Source of the DNA: Bradyrhizobium zhanjiangense
Lineage (GTDB): Bacteria; Pseudomonadota; Alphaproteobacteria; Rhizobiales; Xanthobacteraceae
Direction of reading: 5' to 3'
Length of the DNA: 64,000 bases
Assembly (NCBI RefSeq): GCF_004114935.1
Contig: NZ_CP022221.1
Coordinates: 8,701,001 to 8,765,000, forward strand
Shown piece after piece: positions 1 through 7,822 of this stretch (its first letter is position 1; the number at the start of each line of letters is the position of its first letter). Position numbers and translations under genes: made by a program. The notes under the pieces are model-generated. The model had not been told where the DNA came from and ran no database searches. It saw only the letters and a program-made list of their open reading frames with translations.

Positions 1-162
1 CACCTCTTCCGCGAAGGCAAAAGCGTTCTGGGTGTGGAAATTGCCGTCGGGCCAGACCGTTGACATGTCCCAGCTGACGCTCGCCGCCCGGGCGCGGGTG
101 GAGATGTGACCAGCGGCCAGCAGCGTCGCTGCACCCGCGGTGAAATTCCTTCGCGTGATCAT
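1..162 (-). CDS. TRAP transporter substrate-binding protein, N-terminal fragment
   Basis: Only the first 54 codons are inside the window; the gene continues beyond the left edge. The protein starts MITRRNFTAGAATLLAAGH, a twin-arginine-like export signal (TRRNF followed by an Ala/Leu-rich stretch), and continues into WDMSTVWPDGNFHTQNAFAF, which resembles the start of mature DctP-family periplasmic binding proteins that deliver carboxylate-type ligands to TRAP permeases. An AGGGGAG ribosome site lies just before the ATG. It is 24 bp downstream of the hydantoinase B gene on the same strand, so it is probably co-transcribed and may take up the substrate of that enzyme. The family call is moderate because so little is visible. 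Confidence 0.6.
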   Translation of the reverse strand, partial: MITRRNFTAGAATLLAAGHISTRARAASVSWDMSTVWPDGNFHTQNAFAFAEEV

Positions 163-186
163 TGCTCCCCTCCGTTTACCATCGCG

Positions 187-1845
187 TCACCGCGCGTACC
201 CATAAACTGCAACTGCATTGTCTGAAGACACGAAACCGCTCTCGACGTCGTCCTTCACCGCCGCGCGCTCGCGCTTGCCGGGATCGCCAATGCCGGCGCC
301 GCCCGGTGTCAGCACCACCAGCCGGTCGTCCGGCGGCACCTGCTGAAAGCCTTTTCCACGCAGCTTCTTGCCGGATTTGAGGCCGACATAGCCGGCCTCG
401 CCGTCCCGGCCGCCATCGCGCCCGCGCGGCGGATGATCGATGCGATCGAACGCCGCCAGGATGTCGAACGGCGCATCGACGCCGCTGCCGACCTCGATGA
501 TCTGACCGAGCCCGCCGCGGGTGCGCCCTGCCCCGCCGGAATCCGGACGCAGCTCCTTGCGCCAGAAGATCAAAGGCGTCTGCGTCTCTGCGATCTCGAC
601 CGGCGTGCCGCGCACGCCGCTGGGATAGGCGGTGGCCGACAGGCCGTCCTTGCCGAAGCGCGCACCGGTGCCGCCATTGGAGGTCACCGCCATCGAGAAC
701 CCGTAATTGCCGCCGGCGCCGCTTCGCGTCTGTCCGCGGACATTGAGATTCCACAGGCACGACGTGCCTTCGGCCGGCACGCGCTCGGGAATGATCTGGC
801 GCAAACAGCCGAACACGACGTCGGGCAGCATCTGGCCGATGACGTGACGCGAGGCGACCGCCGCAGGCTTCGGCGCATTGAGGATCGCACCCGCCGGCGC
901 CGACACCGTCAGCGGCGAGAGCGAGCCGGCATTGTTCGGGATGTGCGAGGCGACGACGCAGCCGAGGCCGAACACGGTATAGGCCGTGGTGTAGGACAGG
1001 GGCACGTTGATGCCGAAATTGGAGGCGGCTGAGGTGCCGTCGAAATCGACGTGGATGCCTTCGTCCGAGATCGTCAGCGTCGCTGCGAGCGTCACCGGCG
1101 CATCATAGCCGTCGACGACCATGGTGTTGCGCCAGCTGCCCTTTGGCAGCTTTGCGACCTCGGCAAGCACGGCCTCGCGCGAGCGGTCGCAGATGTAGTC
1201 GCCGAGCTCGTCGAGCGTCTCGATGCCGAACTCGGTCATCATCTCGACCAGGCGCTCACAGCCGACGTCGTTGCAGCCGGCCAGCGAATAGGTGTCGCCT
1301 TCGGTGTCGATCGGCAGCCGCGTGTTGGTCCGGATCATCGCCATCAGCGTCTCGTTGACGACGCCCTGGTCGATCAGCTTCAGCATGGGGATGTAGAGCC
1401 CCTCCATGAACACGTCGGTGGCATCGGGTCCAAAACCGATGCCGCCGATGTCCATGAGATGGCTGGTGCAGGAGAACAGCGCGACAGGCTTGCCGTCCTT
1501 GAAGCAGGGCGTAGTGACGACGAAATCGTTGAGATGGCCGGTGCCCATCCAGGGATCGTTGGTGATGTAGGCATCGCCCTCCTTCATCGTCTCGATCGGA
1601 AAATGGGCAATGAAATGCTTGACCGATTCCGCCATCGAGTTGACGTGGCCGGGCGTGCCGGTCACCGCCTGCGCCAGCATGCGGCCCTTGAGGTCGAACA
1701 CACCCGCGGAGAGGTCGCCGCATTCGCGCACGATCGGGCTGAACGCGGTGCGGAGCAGCACCTGCGCCTGCTCCTCGACCACGGCGATCAGCCGGTGCCA
1801 CATGATCTGGAGATCGATCAGGCTCGCGCCGCTTGCCTTGCTCAT
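187..1845 (-). CDS. hyuB: Hydantoinase B / oxoprolinase family protein
   Basis: 552 residues, the usual length for the HyuB/N-methylhydantoinase B subunit, which works with HyuA in ATP-dependent opening of hydantoin, 5-oxoproline or related lactam rings in the cytoplasm. Family-like segments include the N-terminal VVEEQAQVLLRTAFSPIVREC, followed by AQAVTGTPGHVNSM, and YITNDPWMGTGHLND around residues 90-105. The C-terminal part contains the Gly-rich GGAGRTRGGLGQ stretch. Its ATG lies 2 bp after the hyuA stop, so the two are translationally linked. The exact ring substrate (hydantoin, oxoproline, N-methylhydantoin, or acetophenone-type carboxylation) cannot be told from sequence; the TRAP binding-protein gene downstream suggests an imported carboxylate-like compound. 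Confidence 0.9.
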   Translation of the reverse strand: MSKASGASLIDLQIMWHRLIAVVEEQAQVLLRTAFSPIVRECGDLSAGVFDLKGRMLAQAVTGTPGHVNSMAESVKHFIAHFPIETMKEGDAYITNDPWMGTGHLNDFVVTTPCFKDGKPVALFSCTSHLMDIGGIGFGPDATDVFMEGLYIPMLKLIDQGVVNETLMAMIRTNTRLPIDTEGDTYSLAGCNDVGCERLVEMMTEFGIETLDELGDYICDRSREAVLAEVAKLPKGSWRNTMVVDGYDAPVTLAATLTISDEGIHVDFDGTSAASNFGINVPLSYTTAYTVFGLGCVVASHIPNNAGSLSPLTVSAPAGAILNAPKPAAVASRHVIGQMLPDVVFGCLRQIIPERVPAEGTSCLWNLNVRGQTRSGAGGNYGFSMAVTSNGGTGARFGKDGLSATAYPSGVRGTPVEIAETQTPLIFWRKELRPDSGGAGRTRGGLGQIIEVGSGVDAPFDILAAFDRIDHPPRGRDGGRDGEAGYVGLKSGKKLRGKGFQQVPPDDRLVVLTPGGAGIGDPGKRERAAVKDDVESGFVSSDNAVAVYGYAR

Positions 1846-1847
1846 GA

Positions 1848-3932
1848 TCAGGCCGCCTTTCGTTCCATGACGATGCTGCCGGCACCGTCGATATGAGCAT
1901 CAAAACTGGTCGAGACGAAGGTGGAGGTCTCGTCCTCGGCGATTACGGCCGGGCCCGCAATGGTGGCACCGGGCGCCATGTCCTCGCGGCGATAGAGCGG
2001 GATCTCGATCACCTCGCCTGCGCGGCCGTCGAAGAACTTGCGGCTTCCGACTGCCTTTCCGGCGGACTTGCGCGCGACGGCCGCGACCGCGGGTGGATTG
2101 CGCGCCTCGGTGGTCGCGAGCACCGACCAGCTCAACACCTCGATCGCGGCACCCGGGATCGGCCGCTCGAACATCGCTGAATAATCCGCCTCGAATTTCT
2201 GGCGCAGACCGGCGAGATCAGCGGTCGCCAGCCGCCGGTTCGGCAGCTCGACCGAGATCTCATGGCCCTGGCCGACATAGCGCATGAAGGCGGCGCGGCG
2301 CTCCCGCACCGGCGCACCGGCGGCGCCGGGCTCGACCAGCGCACGCGCTTCGGTCGCCATCTCCTGCAAGAGATCGGAGACCGCGTCGGTGTCGAAATCA
2401 TCGAGCCGGACGTGACGGCTGCGCACCAGCTCGTAAGCGATGGGCGCCGCCAGGAATCCGACGGCCGATCCGACGCCGGCATTCGAGGGCACGATCACGC
2501 GGGAGACGCCGATCTTCTCGGCGACGCGCGCCGCATGCAACGGCGCAGCGCCACCGAAGGCGATCAGCGTGTGCTGGCCAACCACGGCACCGCGCTCGAC
2601 CGCATGCACGCGCGCCGCGCTCGCCATGTTCTCACAGACGACCTCGTGCACGGCATAGGCCGCGGTTTCCGCCGACAGGCCGAGCGGCTCGCCGACGTCG
2701 CGCAGCAGCGCCTGCTTCGAAAGCTCCGGATCGAGCTTGATCGTGCCCGCCGCAAATGCATCGGGATCGATCATGCCGAGCGCAACGTCCGCGTCCGTCA
2801 CGGCAGGACGCTGGCCGCCGCGGCCGTAGCAGGCCGGTCCCGGCTCGGACGAGGCGCTCTCGGGACCGACGGTGACACGCTTCATCGCGTCCACATGCGC
2901 AATCGAGCCGCCGCCGGCGCCGATCTCGACCATCTCGATCACGGGGATGCGCACCGGCAGGCCGGAGCCTTTGAGGAAGCGCGCGGCACGGTCGACCTCG
3001 AACACGCGCGAGGTCTCGGGCTGGTACTTCTCGATGAGACAGATCTTTGCAGTGGTGCCGCCCATGTCGAACGACAGCACCTTGCTCTCGCCCAACCTTG
3101 CGGCAATCTGCGCCGCGAAGATGGCGCCGCCGGCCGGGCCGGATTCGACGAGACGCACCGGAAAGCGCCGCGCCGTCTCGATCGAGGTGACGCCGCCGCC
3201 GGAGGTGACGAGATAGATGGCGCCGCGGAACTGCTCGACCTGCAAGGCATCGGCCATGCGGGCGAGATAGCCGTCGATCAGCGGTTGCACATAGGCGTTC
3301 GCCACGGCGGTGGAGGTGCGCTCATATTCGCGAATTTCCGGACACACCGCCGACGACACGGTCACGGAGATGCCGGGCATCTCCTCGCCCAGGATCGCTG
3401 CGGCGCGGCGCTCGTGCTCGGGATTGGCGTAGGAGTGCAGGAAGGCGATCGCGACGCTCTCGACGCCTCGCTCGCGCAATTTCGGCGCGAGCGCGCGCAC
3501 AGCAATCTCGTCCAGCGGGAGCCGAACGGCACCGTGCGCGTCGATGCGCTCGGGCACGGTAAAGCGCAGGCTGCGCGGCGCCAGCGGCTTCGGCTTGTCG
3601 ATGCTGAGATCATATTGGTCGTAGCGGCTCTCGGTGCCGATATCGAGCACGTCGCGAAAGCCGTCCGTTGCGATCAGAGCGGTTTTCGCGCCGCGGCGCT
3701 CGATGATGGCGTTGGTGGCGAGCGTAGTGCCGTGGATGAAGACGTCGATGTCGCTGATATGCGCACGCGCATCAGTAAGGATGAGGCGCATCCCGTCCAG
3801 CACCGCCTGCTCTGGCCGCTGCGGCGTCGTCAGCACCTTGCGCGTCTTGCGCGCCTCGCCCACGTCCAGCACGATGTCAGTGAATGTGCCCCCGATATCG
3901 ACGGCAAGCCGCACCTCGGCTCCCTCAAGCAT
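1848..3932 (-). CDS. hyuA: Hydantoinase A / oxoprolinase family protein
   Basis: 694 residues. It starts MLEGAEVRLAVDIGGTFTD, and the phosphate-binding VDIGGTFTD is the hallmark of the ASKHA-fold ATPase half of HyuA. Further family features are FIHGTTLATNAIIERRG near residue 80, VTSGGGV, and SFDMGGTTAKICLI near residue 280. An ATG with GGAG 8 bp upstream decides the start; a TTG 48 bp further upstream also gives an open frame but lacks a good ribosome site. HyuA binds ATP and phosphorylates the ring substrate or hydrates it together with HyuB, encoded 2 bp downstream. The gene is the first of the unit hyuA-hyuB-TRAP binding protein. The substrate is not determinable from sequence. Confidence 0.9.
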   Translation of the reverse strand: MLEGAEVRLAVDIGGTFTDIVLDVGEARKTRKVLTTPQRPEQAVLDGMRLILTDARAHISDIDVFIHGTTLATNAIIERRGAKTALIATDGFRDVLDIGTESRYDQYDLSIDKPKPLAPRSLRFTVPERIDAHGAVRLPLDEIAVRALAPKLRERGVESVAIAFLHSYANPEHERRAAAILGEEMPGISVTVSSAVCPEIREYERTSTAVANAYVQPLIDGYLARMADALQVEQFRGAIYLVTSGGGVTSIETARRFPVRLVESGPAGGAIFAAQIAARLGESKVLSFDMGGTTAKICLIEKYQPETSRVFEVDRAARFLKGSGLPVRIPVIEMVEIGAGGGSIAHVDAMKRVTVGPESASSEPGPACYGRGGQRPAVTDADVALGMIDPDAFAAGTIKLDPELSKQALLRDVGEPLGLSAETAAYAVHEVVCENMASAARVHAVERGAVVGQHTLIAFGGAAPLHAARVAEKIGVSRVIVPSNAGVGSAVGFLAAPIAYELVRSRHVRLDDFDTDAVSDLLQEMATEARALVEPGAAGAPVRERRAAFMRYVGQGHEISVELPNRRLATADLAGLRQKFEADYSAMFERPIPGAAIEVLSWSVLATTEARNPPAVAAVARKSAGKAVGSRKFFDGRAGEVIEIPLYRREDMAPGATIAGPAVIAEDETSTFVSTSFDAHIDGAGSIVMERKAA

Positions 3933-4074
3933 TCCAAATTCTCCGCGCTGATCGTCATAACTCAGGGTGAAACTGAGCAATTTTCATACCAGCGAACGTG
4001 CCGGTCGAGAAGGCGGTTTTGCGTGGCACCTATGCAGCATTGCCAAGTTGGCTTGGACGACCTCCCTTGCAAAT

Positions 4075-4100
4075 CAGGGCCGGTTGTTCGACCGGCCCTG
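4075..4100 (-). terminator. Hairpin downstream of the epoxide hydrolase gene
   Basis: A perfect 10-bp stem (CAGGGCCGGT with ACCGGCCCTG) closes a 6-nt loop about 30 bp after the stop of the minus-strand hydrolase gene. Only a short ATTT follows on that strand, so termination may be weak or Rho-assisted. It separates the hydrolase transcript from the hydantoinase unit. Confidence 0.55.
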
Positions 4101-4129
4101 ATGACGACGCTTTGCGGAAGCCACATCGC

Positions 4130-5236
4130 TCAGGAGCGGCTCGGCAGTGCGCGCATGAATTCGACGAGCGCGGCGCTGACTTCGCCTGGTCGCTCCTGCT
4201 GAGTCCAATGGCCGCACCCCGGAAGCATCTGGACCTTTCGCAAGCCGGGAACGAGAGTCTTCAGATTTGCGAGCAACTGGTCCGTTCCGGGGGAAGACAG
4301 CAGGAAGTCACGATCGCCCGCCATGTAGAGCGCGGGTATGGTGACCTGAAGGCCCGTCAAGGCACCCGTGATTTCCCAATTGCGATCGAGGTTACGGTAA
4401 TAGTTTAGCGCGCCGCGAAAGCCGCTTCGTCGAAACTCCTCTCCGTAATGGTCGACGTCGCTTTCGCTAATCCAGGATGGCGACGTTGCCGGCGCACCGG
4501 GTCCTTGCAGGAAACCGCCACCCTTCGGGACCATCGCAAGGTTCGTCGGTGTCCCGCCGGCCGCGCGAGCCGCGGCCACGCCGTCGCCGGACGCGCCAAA
4601 CAGCATGTTGCGAAGGGTCGCGCGCGGATCGCGTCCAAACTCAGCCTCCGCAGGACCCGGCTCCTGGAAATAGAGCTGATAGAATTGCGCAGTCTCGGTG
4701 CGCGGCATGAGACTGGTCGGTGGCGCCTTGGCGCGCGGCCGGAACGGGACGCTGAGCGCGGCGATGGCCCTGAAGCGATCAGGGCGCGTGAGAGCCGCCT
4801 GCCAGGCAACGCTGGCGCCCCAATCGTGCCCGACGATGACGGCAGTCGGCACGCCCAACGCATCGAGAATGCCGACCATGTCTCCGACGAGATGCAGGAT
4901 CGTATATTGGTCGATCGCCTGCGGCGCGTCGCTCTTTCCATAACCGCGCATGTCGGGAGCGACGACGCGGAAACCGGCGGCGGCAAGGTCGCCGATCTGA
5001 TGCCGCCAAGAATACCACGTCTCGGGGAAGCCGTGGACCAGCAGCACCAGAGGCCCTTCACCCTGCTCGGCAATGTTGAGGCGGATTCCGTTGGTTTCGA
5101 TAATTCGCTGCTTGATCCCAGTCATTCTTTCACCTCGTTCCGAACTTGCCGCAAAAGCGCTTGATGACATTGCGCGGGGCGCCGCCTGCAATGCGAGCGG
5201 AGCCAAGGCCGCAGCCAGAAACCGGCGTCTGTCCAT
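4130..5236 (-). CDS. Secreted alpha/beta hydrolase, epoxide-hydrolase type
   Basis: 368 residues with an alpha/beta-hydrolase fold. The oxyanion motif HGFPE is at residues 69-73. The nucleophile elbow GHDWGAS (Asp138) has the Asp of epoxide hydrolases and dehalogenases rather than Ser. The acid is in AGDRD (about 308-310) and the base is His343 in GCGHW. YFQEPG near 189 is typical of soluble epoxide hydrolases. The N terminus MDRRRFLAAALAPLALQ is a twin-arginine signal, so the enzyme is probably exported folded to the periplasm. I chose the second of two close ATGs because AGGGG sits 7 bp before it. It is 16 bp downstream of the NmrA gene, hence in the TetR-controlled unit. The substrate is unknown. 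Confidence 0.85.
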   Translation of the reverse strand: MDRRRFLAAALAPLALQAAPRAMSSSAFAASSERGERMTGIKQRIIETNGIRLNIAEQGEGPLVLLVHGFPETWYSWRHQIGDLAAAGFRVVAPDMRGYGKSDAPQAIDQYTILHLVGDMVGILDALGVPTAVIVGHDWGASVAWQAALTRPDRFRAIAALSVPFRPRAKAPPTSLMPRTETAQFYQLYFQEPGPAEAEFGRDPRATLRNMLFGASGDGVAAARAAGGTPTNLAMVPKGGGFLQGPGAPATSPSWISESDVDHYGEEFRRSGFRGALNYYRNLDRNWEITGALTGLQVTIPALYMAGDRDFLLSSPGTDQLLANLKTLVPGLRKVQMLPGCGHWTQQERPGEVSAALVEFMRALPSRS

Positions 5237-5252
5237 GTGCATTCCCCTCGGG

Positions 5253-6176
5253 CTAGGCCTTCGCAGCAGGCGCAAGCAACTCGGACTGTCGCTCGCGAAC
5301 GAATTGTTGAAATGTCTTCGGCTGTGCACCACCGATTTTTTCGATGGTATCCGTCGCAACGAAACGCGCAGCTTCAGCCGGGAGCCGGGCAGCCCGCAGC
5401 GATTTCCAGAGCGAGGAGAGGTGCTCGACCGCGTGCGCATTCCAGCCTCGCGACAGGACTTCGCTGCGCCACTCCGCGTCGGTGATTTCCTCGTAGTGGA
5501 CGTCCCTGTCGAAGACGTGCGCGAACGCCTTGACAATGTCGCCGACGGAATTGACGCTCCCGATGATGGGATAGGCGGATCCCGCGACCTGCTTGGGGCC
5601 AACGAGGAGACCCACGGCGACCCGCGCCACGTCTTCAGCCGAGATCAACGGCAGAATGGTGCTCTCGTCACCTAACGGCAGGCGGATTGCACCGCGCTCC
5701 GGCAGGTTCGCGCCGACAAGACGAGCCACGTTCTCGTAGAAGACGGTGGCCCGCAAATGCAGCGGGCCGACGCCTGCCCATTCGAAAACCTGTTCGGACA
5801 GATAATTCTGCCGCATGCGCGGGGTCGGTGCATCGATCGATGACTGATACATCACGAGATTGACAAGCCGCGAAATACCATGCCGGCGTGCTGCGAAGGC
5901 CATTGCCGCGGTTGCTTCTGCCAGTCCGTCCTGGACGGGATAGGCAAAATAGATCGCCGAGACGTCCTTTGCCGCCTGTTCAACGGAGCGGACGTCGAGG
6001 AAGTCGCCGACGAAAATCTCTGCGCCGAGCGACTTGAGCCTGTCGGAACGACTGTCGGTTTGGCGCACGAGCGCGCGGATCTGATGGCCGCGCCGGAGCA
6101 ACATTTCGGACACGTGCCGGCCGGTCTGACCTTGGGTGCCCCCTGCGGCGGAGGTCACGAGGATTGCCTCTCTCAT
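5253..6176 (-). CDS. NmrA/HSCARG-like NAD(P)-binding protein
   Basis: 307 residues. The N-terminal Rossmann segment reads MREAILVTSAAGGTQGQTGR with a Gly-rich dinucleotide loop, followed by LRRGHQIRALVRQTDS, as in atypical short-chain dehydrogenases of the NmrA family, which act as redox sensors or reductases on NAD(P). The classical SDR YxxxK is not obvious. The start is set by GAAAGGA before the ATG; an in-frame extension to 6257 would run through both operators and is rejected. It is the first gene of a two-gene unit with the epoxide hydrolase and diverges from a TetR gene, a common layout for xenobiotic or reactive-aldehyde response loci. The enzymatic activity is inferred only at family level. 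Confidence 0.8.
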   Translation of the reverse strand: MREAILVTSAAGGTQGQTGRHVSEMLLRRGHQIRALVRQTDSRSDRLKSLGAEIFVGDFLDVRSVEQAAKDVSAIYFAYPVQDGLAEATAAMAFAARRHGISRLVNLVMYQSSIDAPTPRMRQNYLSEQVFEWAGVGPLHLRATVFYENVARLVGANLPERGAIRLPLGDESTILPLISAEDVARVAVGLLVGPKQVAGSAYPIIGSVNSVGDIVKAFAHVFDRDVHYEEITDAEWRSEVLSRGWNAHAVEHLSSLWKSLRAARLPAEAARFVATDTIEKIGGAQPKTFQQFVRERQSELLAPAAKA

Positions 6177-6207
6177 CGTCTCGGTCCTTTCCTGTTTCAC
6201 TACATTC

Positions 6208-6225
6208 TGGTACGACGCGGTACCA
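6208..6225. promoter_or_regulatory. Candidate TetR operator 1 (imperfect palindrome)
   Basis: TGGTACG-ACGC-GGTACCA: 7-bp arms with one mismatch and a 4-bp centre. It lies in the divergent promoter between the NmrA and TetR genes, 32 bp upstream of the NmrA ATG, and matches the second palindrome 31 bp away. Confidence 0.7.
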
Positions 6226-6238
6226 CGCGAAACGGATA

Positions 6239-6256
6239 TGGTACCGATTGGTACCA
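6239..6256. promoter_or_regulatory. Candidate TetR operator 2 (palindrome with perfect arms)
   Basis: TGGTACC-GATT-GGTACCA: two perfect 7-bp arms around a 4-bp centre, 22 bp before the TetR ATG. The spacing of 31 bp from operator 1 is close to three helical turns, so two dimers could sit on the same DNA face and control both divergent promoters. Confidence 0.75.
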
Positions 6257-6278
6257 AGTCAAGAGGAAGATTGCGTCG

Positions 6279-6914
6279 ATGAGTCCGAAGATGGAGCCGC
6301 CCCAGGAAAACGCCGATGGACTTGAGGCCCGGAAGCGGATCCTGAACGCAGCGCTTTCCGCGTTCATGGAAGGTGGCTACGCGCAGACGAGCACTCTGGA
6401 GATCGCGACGCGTGCGCGCGTTTCCAAACGCGAGCTCTACTCGCTGTTCGGCAACAAGGAGGCGATGCTGGTCGCATGCATCACCGAACGCGCCCAGCGG
6501 CTCAAGGCACCGGCGGACCTTCCCACGATCCGCAGCAGGGACATGCTGGCAAAAGTGCTTGCCGCGTTTGGGTCGAAGCTATTGACGGAAACGACCGATC
6601 CGGTCGTCGTCGCCGTGTTTCGCCTGGCCATATCCGAGGCCGTACATGCACCAAGAGTTGCGCATGCGCTAGATACCGTCGCCCGCAAGCCCATCCGCGA
6701 TTCACTGCGGATGATCATGGCGGACGCCAGATCAAAAGGTCTTCTTGCCGGTGACCCCGACGCGACGACCGAGAAATTTCTTGGATTGTTGTGGGGAGAT
6801 CTGATGACGGGCCTACTGCTACAGGCCACCAATCGCCCGAGCACTAACGAGATCGCACGGCGAGCAAGCGAGGCGTCAACCGCGCTCCTGAAGCTCTATC
6901 CGAAGTCCAGCTAG
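6279..6914 (+). CDS. TetR/AcrR family transcriptional regulator
   Basis: 211 residues. The N-terminal TetR helix-turn-helix spans about residues 17-65: ARKRILNAALSAFMEGGY, then TSTLEIATRARVSKRELYSLFGNKE. The remaining all-helical part should be the ligand-binding and dimer domain. An AGAGGAAG ribosome site precedes the ATG at 6279; the longer open frame to the left overlaps the NmrA gene and is a shadow. The gene diverges from the NmrA/epoxide-hydrolase unit, with two 18-bp palindromes in the 102-bp intergenic region, so it most likely represses that unit and itself and is released by a small-molecule ligand. It ends 10 bp before the convergent sirtuin gene. Confidence 0.92.
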   Translation: MSPKMEPPQENADGLEARKRILNAALSAFMEGGYAQTSTLEIATRARVSKRELYSLFGNKEAMLVACITERAQRLKAPADLPTIRSRDMLAKVLAAFGSKLLTETTDPVVVAVFRLAISEAVHAPRVAHALDTVARKPIRDSLRMIMADARSKGLLAGDPDATTEKFLGLLWGDLMTGLLLQATNRPSTNEIARRASEASTALLKLYPKSS

Positions 6915-6924
6915 CCGTCCATCT

Positions 6925-7746
6925 TCAGAGCAGGAATGCGAGCGCCGCCTCGCAGCGCTCCTCGACCTTCAGTGTCAGGAGATCGTCGGCCCGGGTGCGG
7001 CCGAGATTGACCGCCGCAATCGGAATATTGCGCTGCGCGGCAGCCTGCACGAAGCGGAATCCGGAATAGACCATCAGCGAGGAGCCGACGATCAGCATGG
7101 CGTCGGCCTGCGCCAGATGATCCTGCGCCGTGGCGACGATGTCGCGGGGGACGTTCTCGCCGAAGAACACGACGTCGGGCTTGAGAATGCCGCCGCAGGC
7201 CTCGCAGGCCGGCACTTCGAAGGACGAAAAATCCTCGTGCTCCAGATCAGCGTCGCCATCAGGTGCATCGGCGGCATCGAGCGTCAGCCAGGCCGCATTG
7301 GCGCGACCAAGCGCGTGCTGAAACTCATCGCGCGGCGTCTTGCCGCCGCAGCCCATGCAGCGGACCAGATCGAGCCGGCCATGCAGGTCGATCACCTGGC
7401 GGTGGCCGGCGGACTGATGCAGCCGATCGACGTTCTGGGTCAGCAGCATCCCGCACCGGCCGTTCGCCTCGAGCCGGGCCAGCGCATGATGCGCATCATT
7501 CGGCTTCGCCTGGCCGAACCGCCGCCATCCAATCAGACTGCGCGTCCAATAGCGCCGGCGCGTATGCTCGTCCGACATGAAAGCCTGGAAGTTGACTGGT
7601 TGGGTCCGCTTCCAATTGCCGTGGCTGTCGCGATAGTCGGGAATGCCCGAATTGGTGCTACAGCCGGCGCCGGTCAGCACGAACAGCCGTTCGTGCCGAC
7701 CGATGAAATCCTGGAGCGGAGGGTTTGCCCGCGGAGCATTTGTCAT
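6925..7746 (-). CDS. NAD-dependent protein deacylase, Sir2 family
   Basis: 273 residues. Sir2 motifs in order are GAGCSTNSGIPDYRD (26-40), TQNVD (103-107) and the catalytic His122 in DLHGRLD. Zinc ligands are Cys130/Cys133 and Cys181/Cys184, followed by KPDVVFFGE and GSSLMVYSG. The GCSTNSGIPDYR version of the first motif is that of class II (SIRT4-like) sirtuins. It removes acyl groups from protein lysines using NAD+. The ATG at 7746 has no clear Shine-Dalgarno sequence, so initiation could be weak or leaderless; a frame extended to 7881 would overlap the antiporter gene upstream and begins with non-conserved sequence. It shares strand with that antiporter, 76 bp away. Confidence 0.93.
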   Translation of the reverse strand: MTNAPRANPPLQDFIGRHERLFVLTGAGCSTNSGIPDYRDSHGNWKRTQPVNFQAFMSDEHTRRRYWTRSLIGWRRFGQAKPNDAHHALARLEANGRCGMLLTQNVDRLHQSAGHRQVIDLHGRLDLVRCMGCGGKTPRDEFQHALGRANAAWLTLDAADAPDGDADLEHEDFSSFEVPACEACGGILKPDVVFFGENVPRDIVATAQDHLAQADAMLIVGSSLMVYSGFRFVQAAAQRNIPIAAVNLGRTRADDLLTLKVEERCEAALAFLL

Positions 7747-7822
7747 GGCGCAGATGTAGTCCGCGCGGGCGGGTTTTGCCAGATCACGACAGTCCGCAGC
7801 GCACGGCCGCCCGGATAGGCGG

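Noticed and set aside
1051..4202. Long open frames on the plus strand opposite hyuA/hyuB
   Set aside because: They mirror the GC-rich codon pattern of the real genes; their His/Arg/Asp/Gly-rich translations have no domain features.
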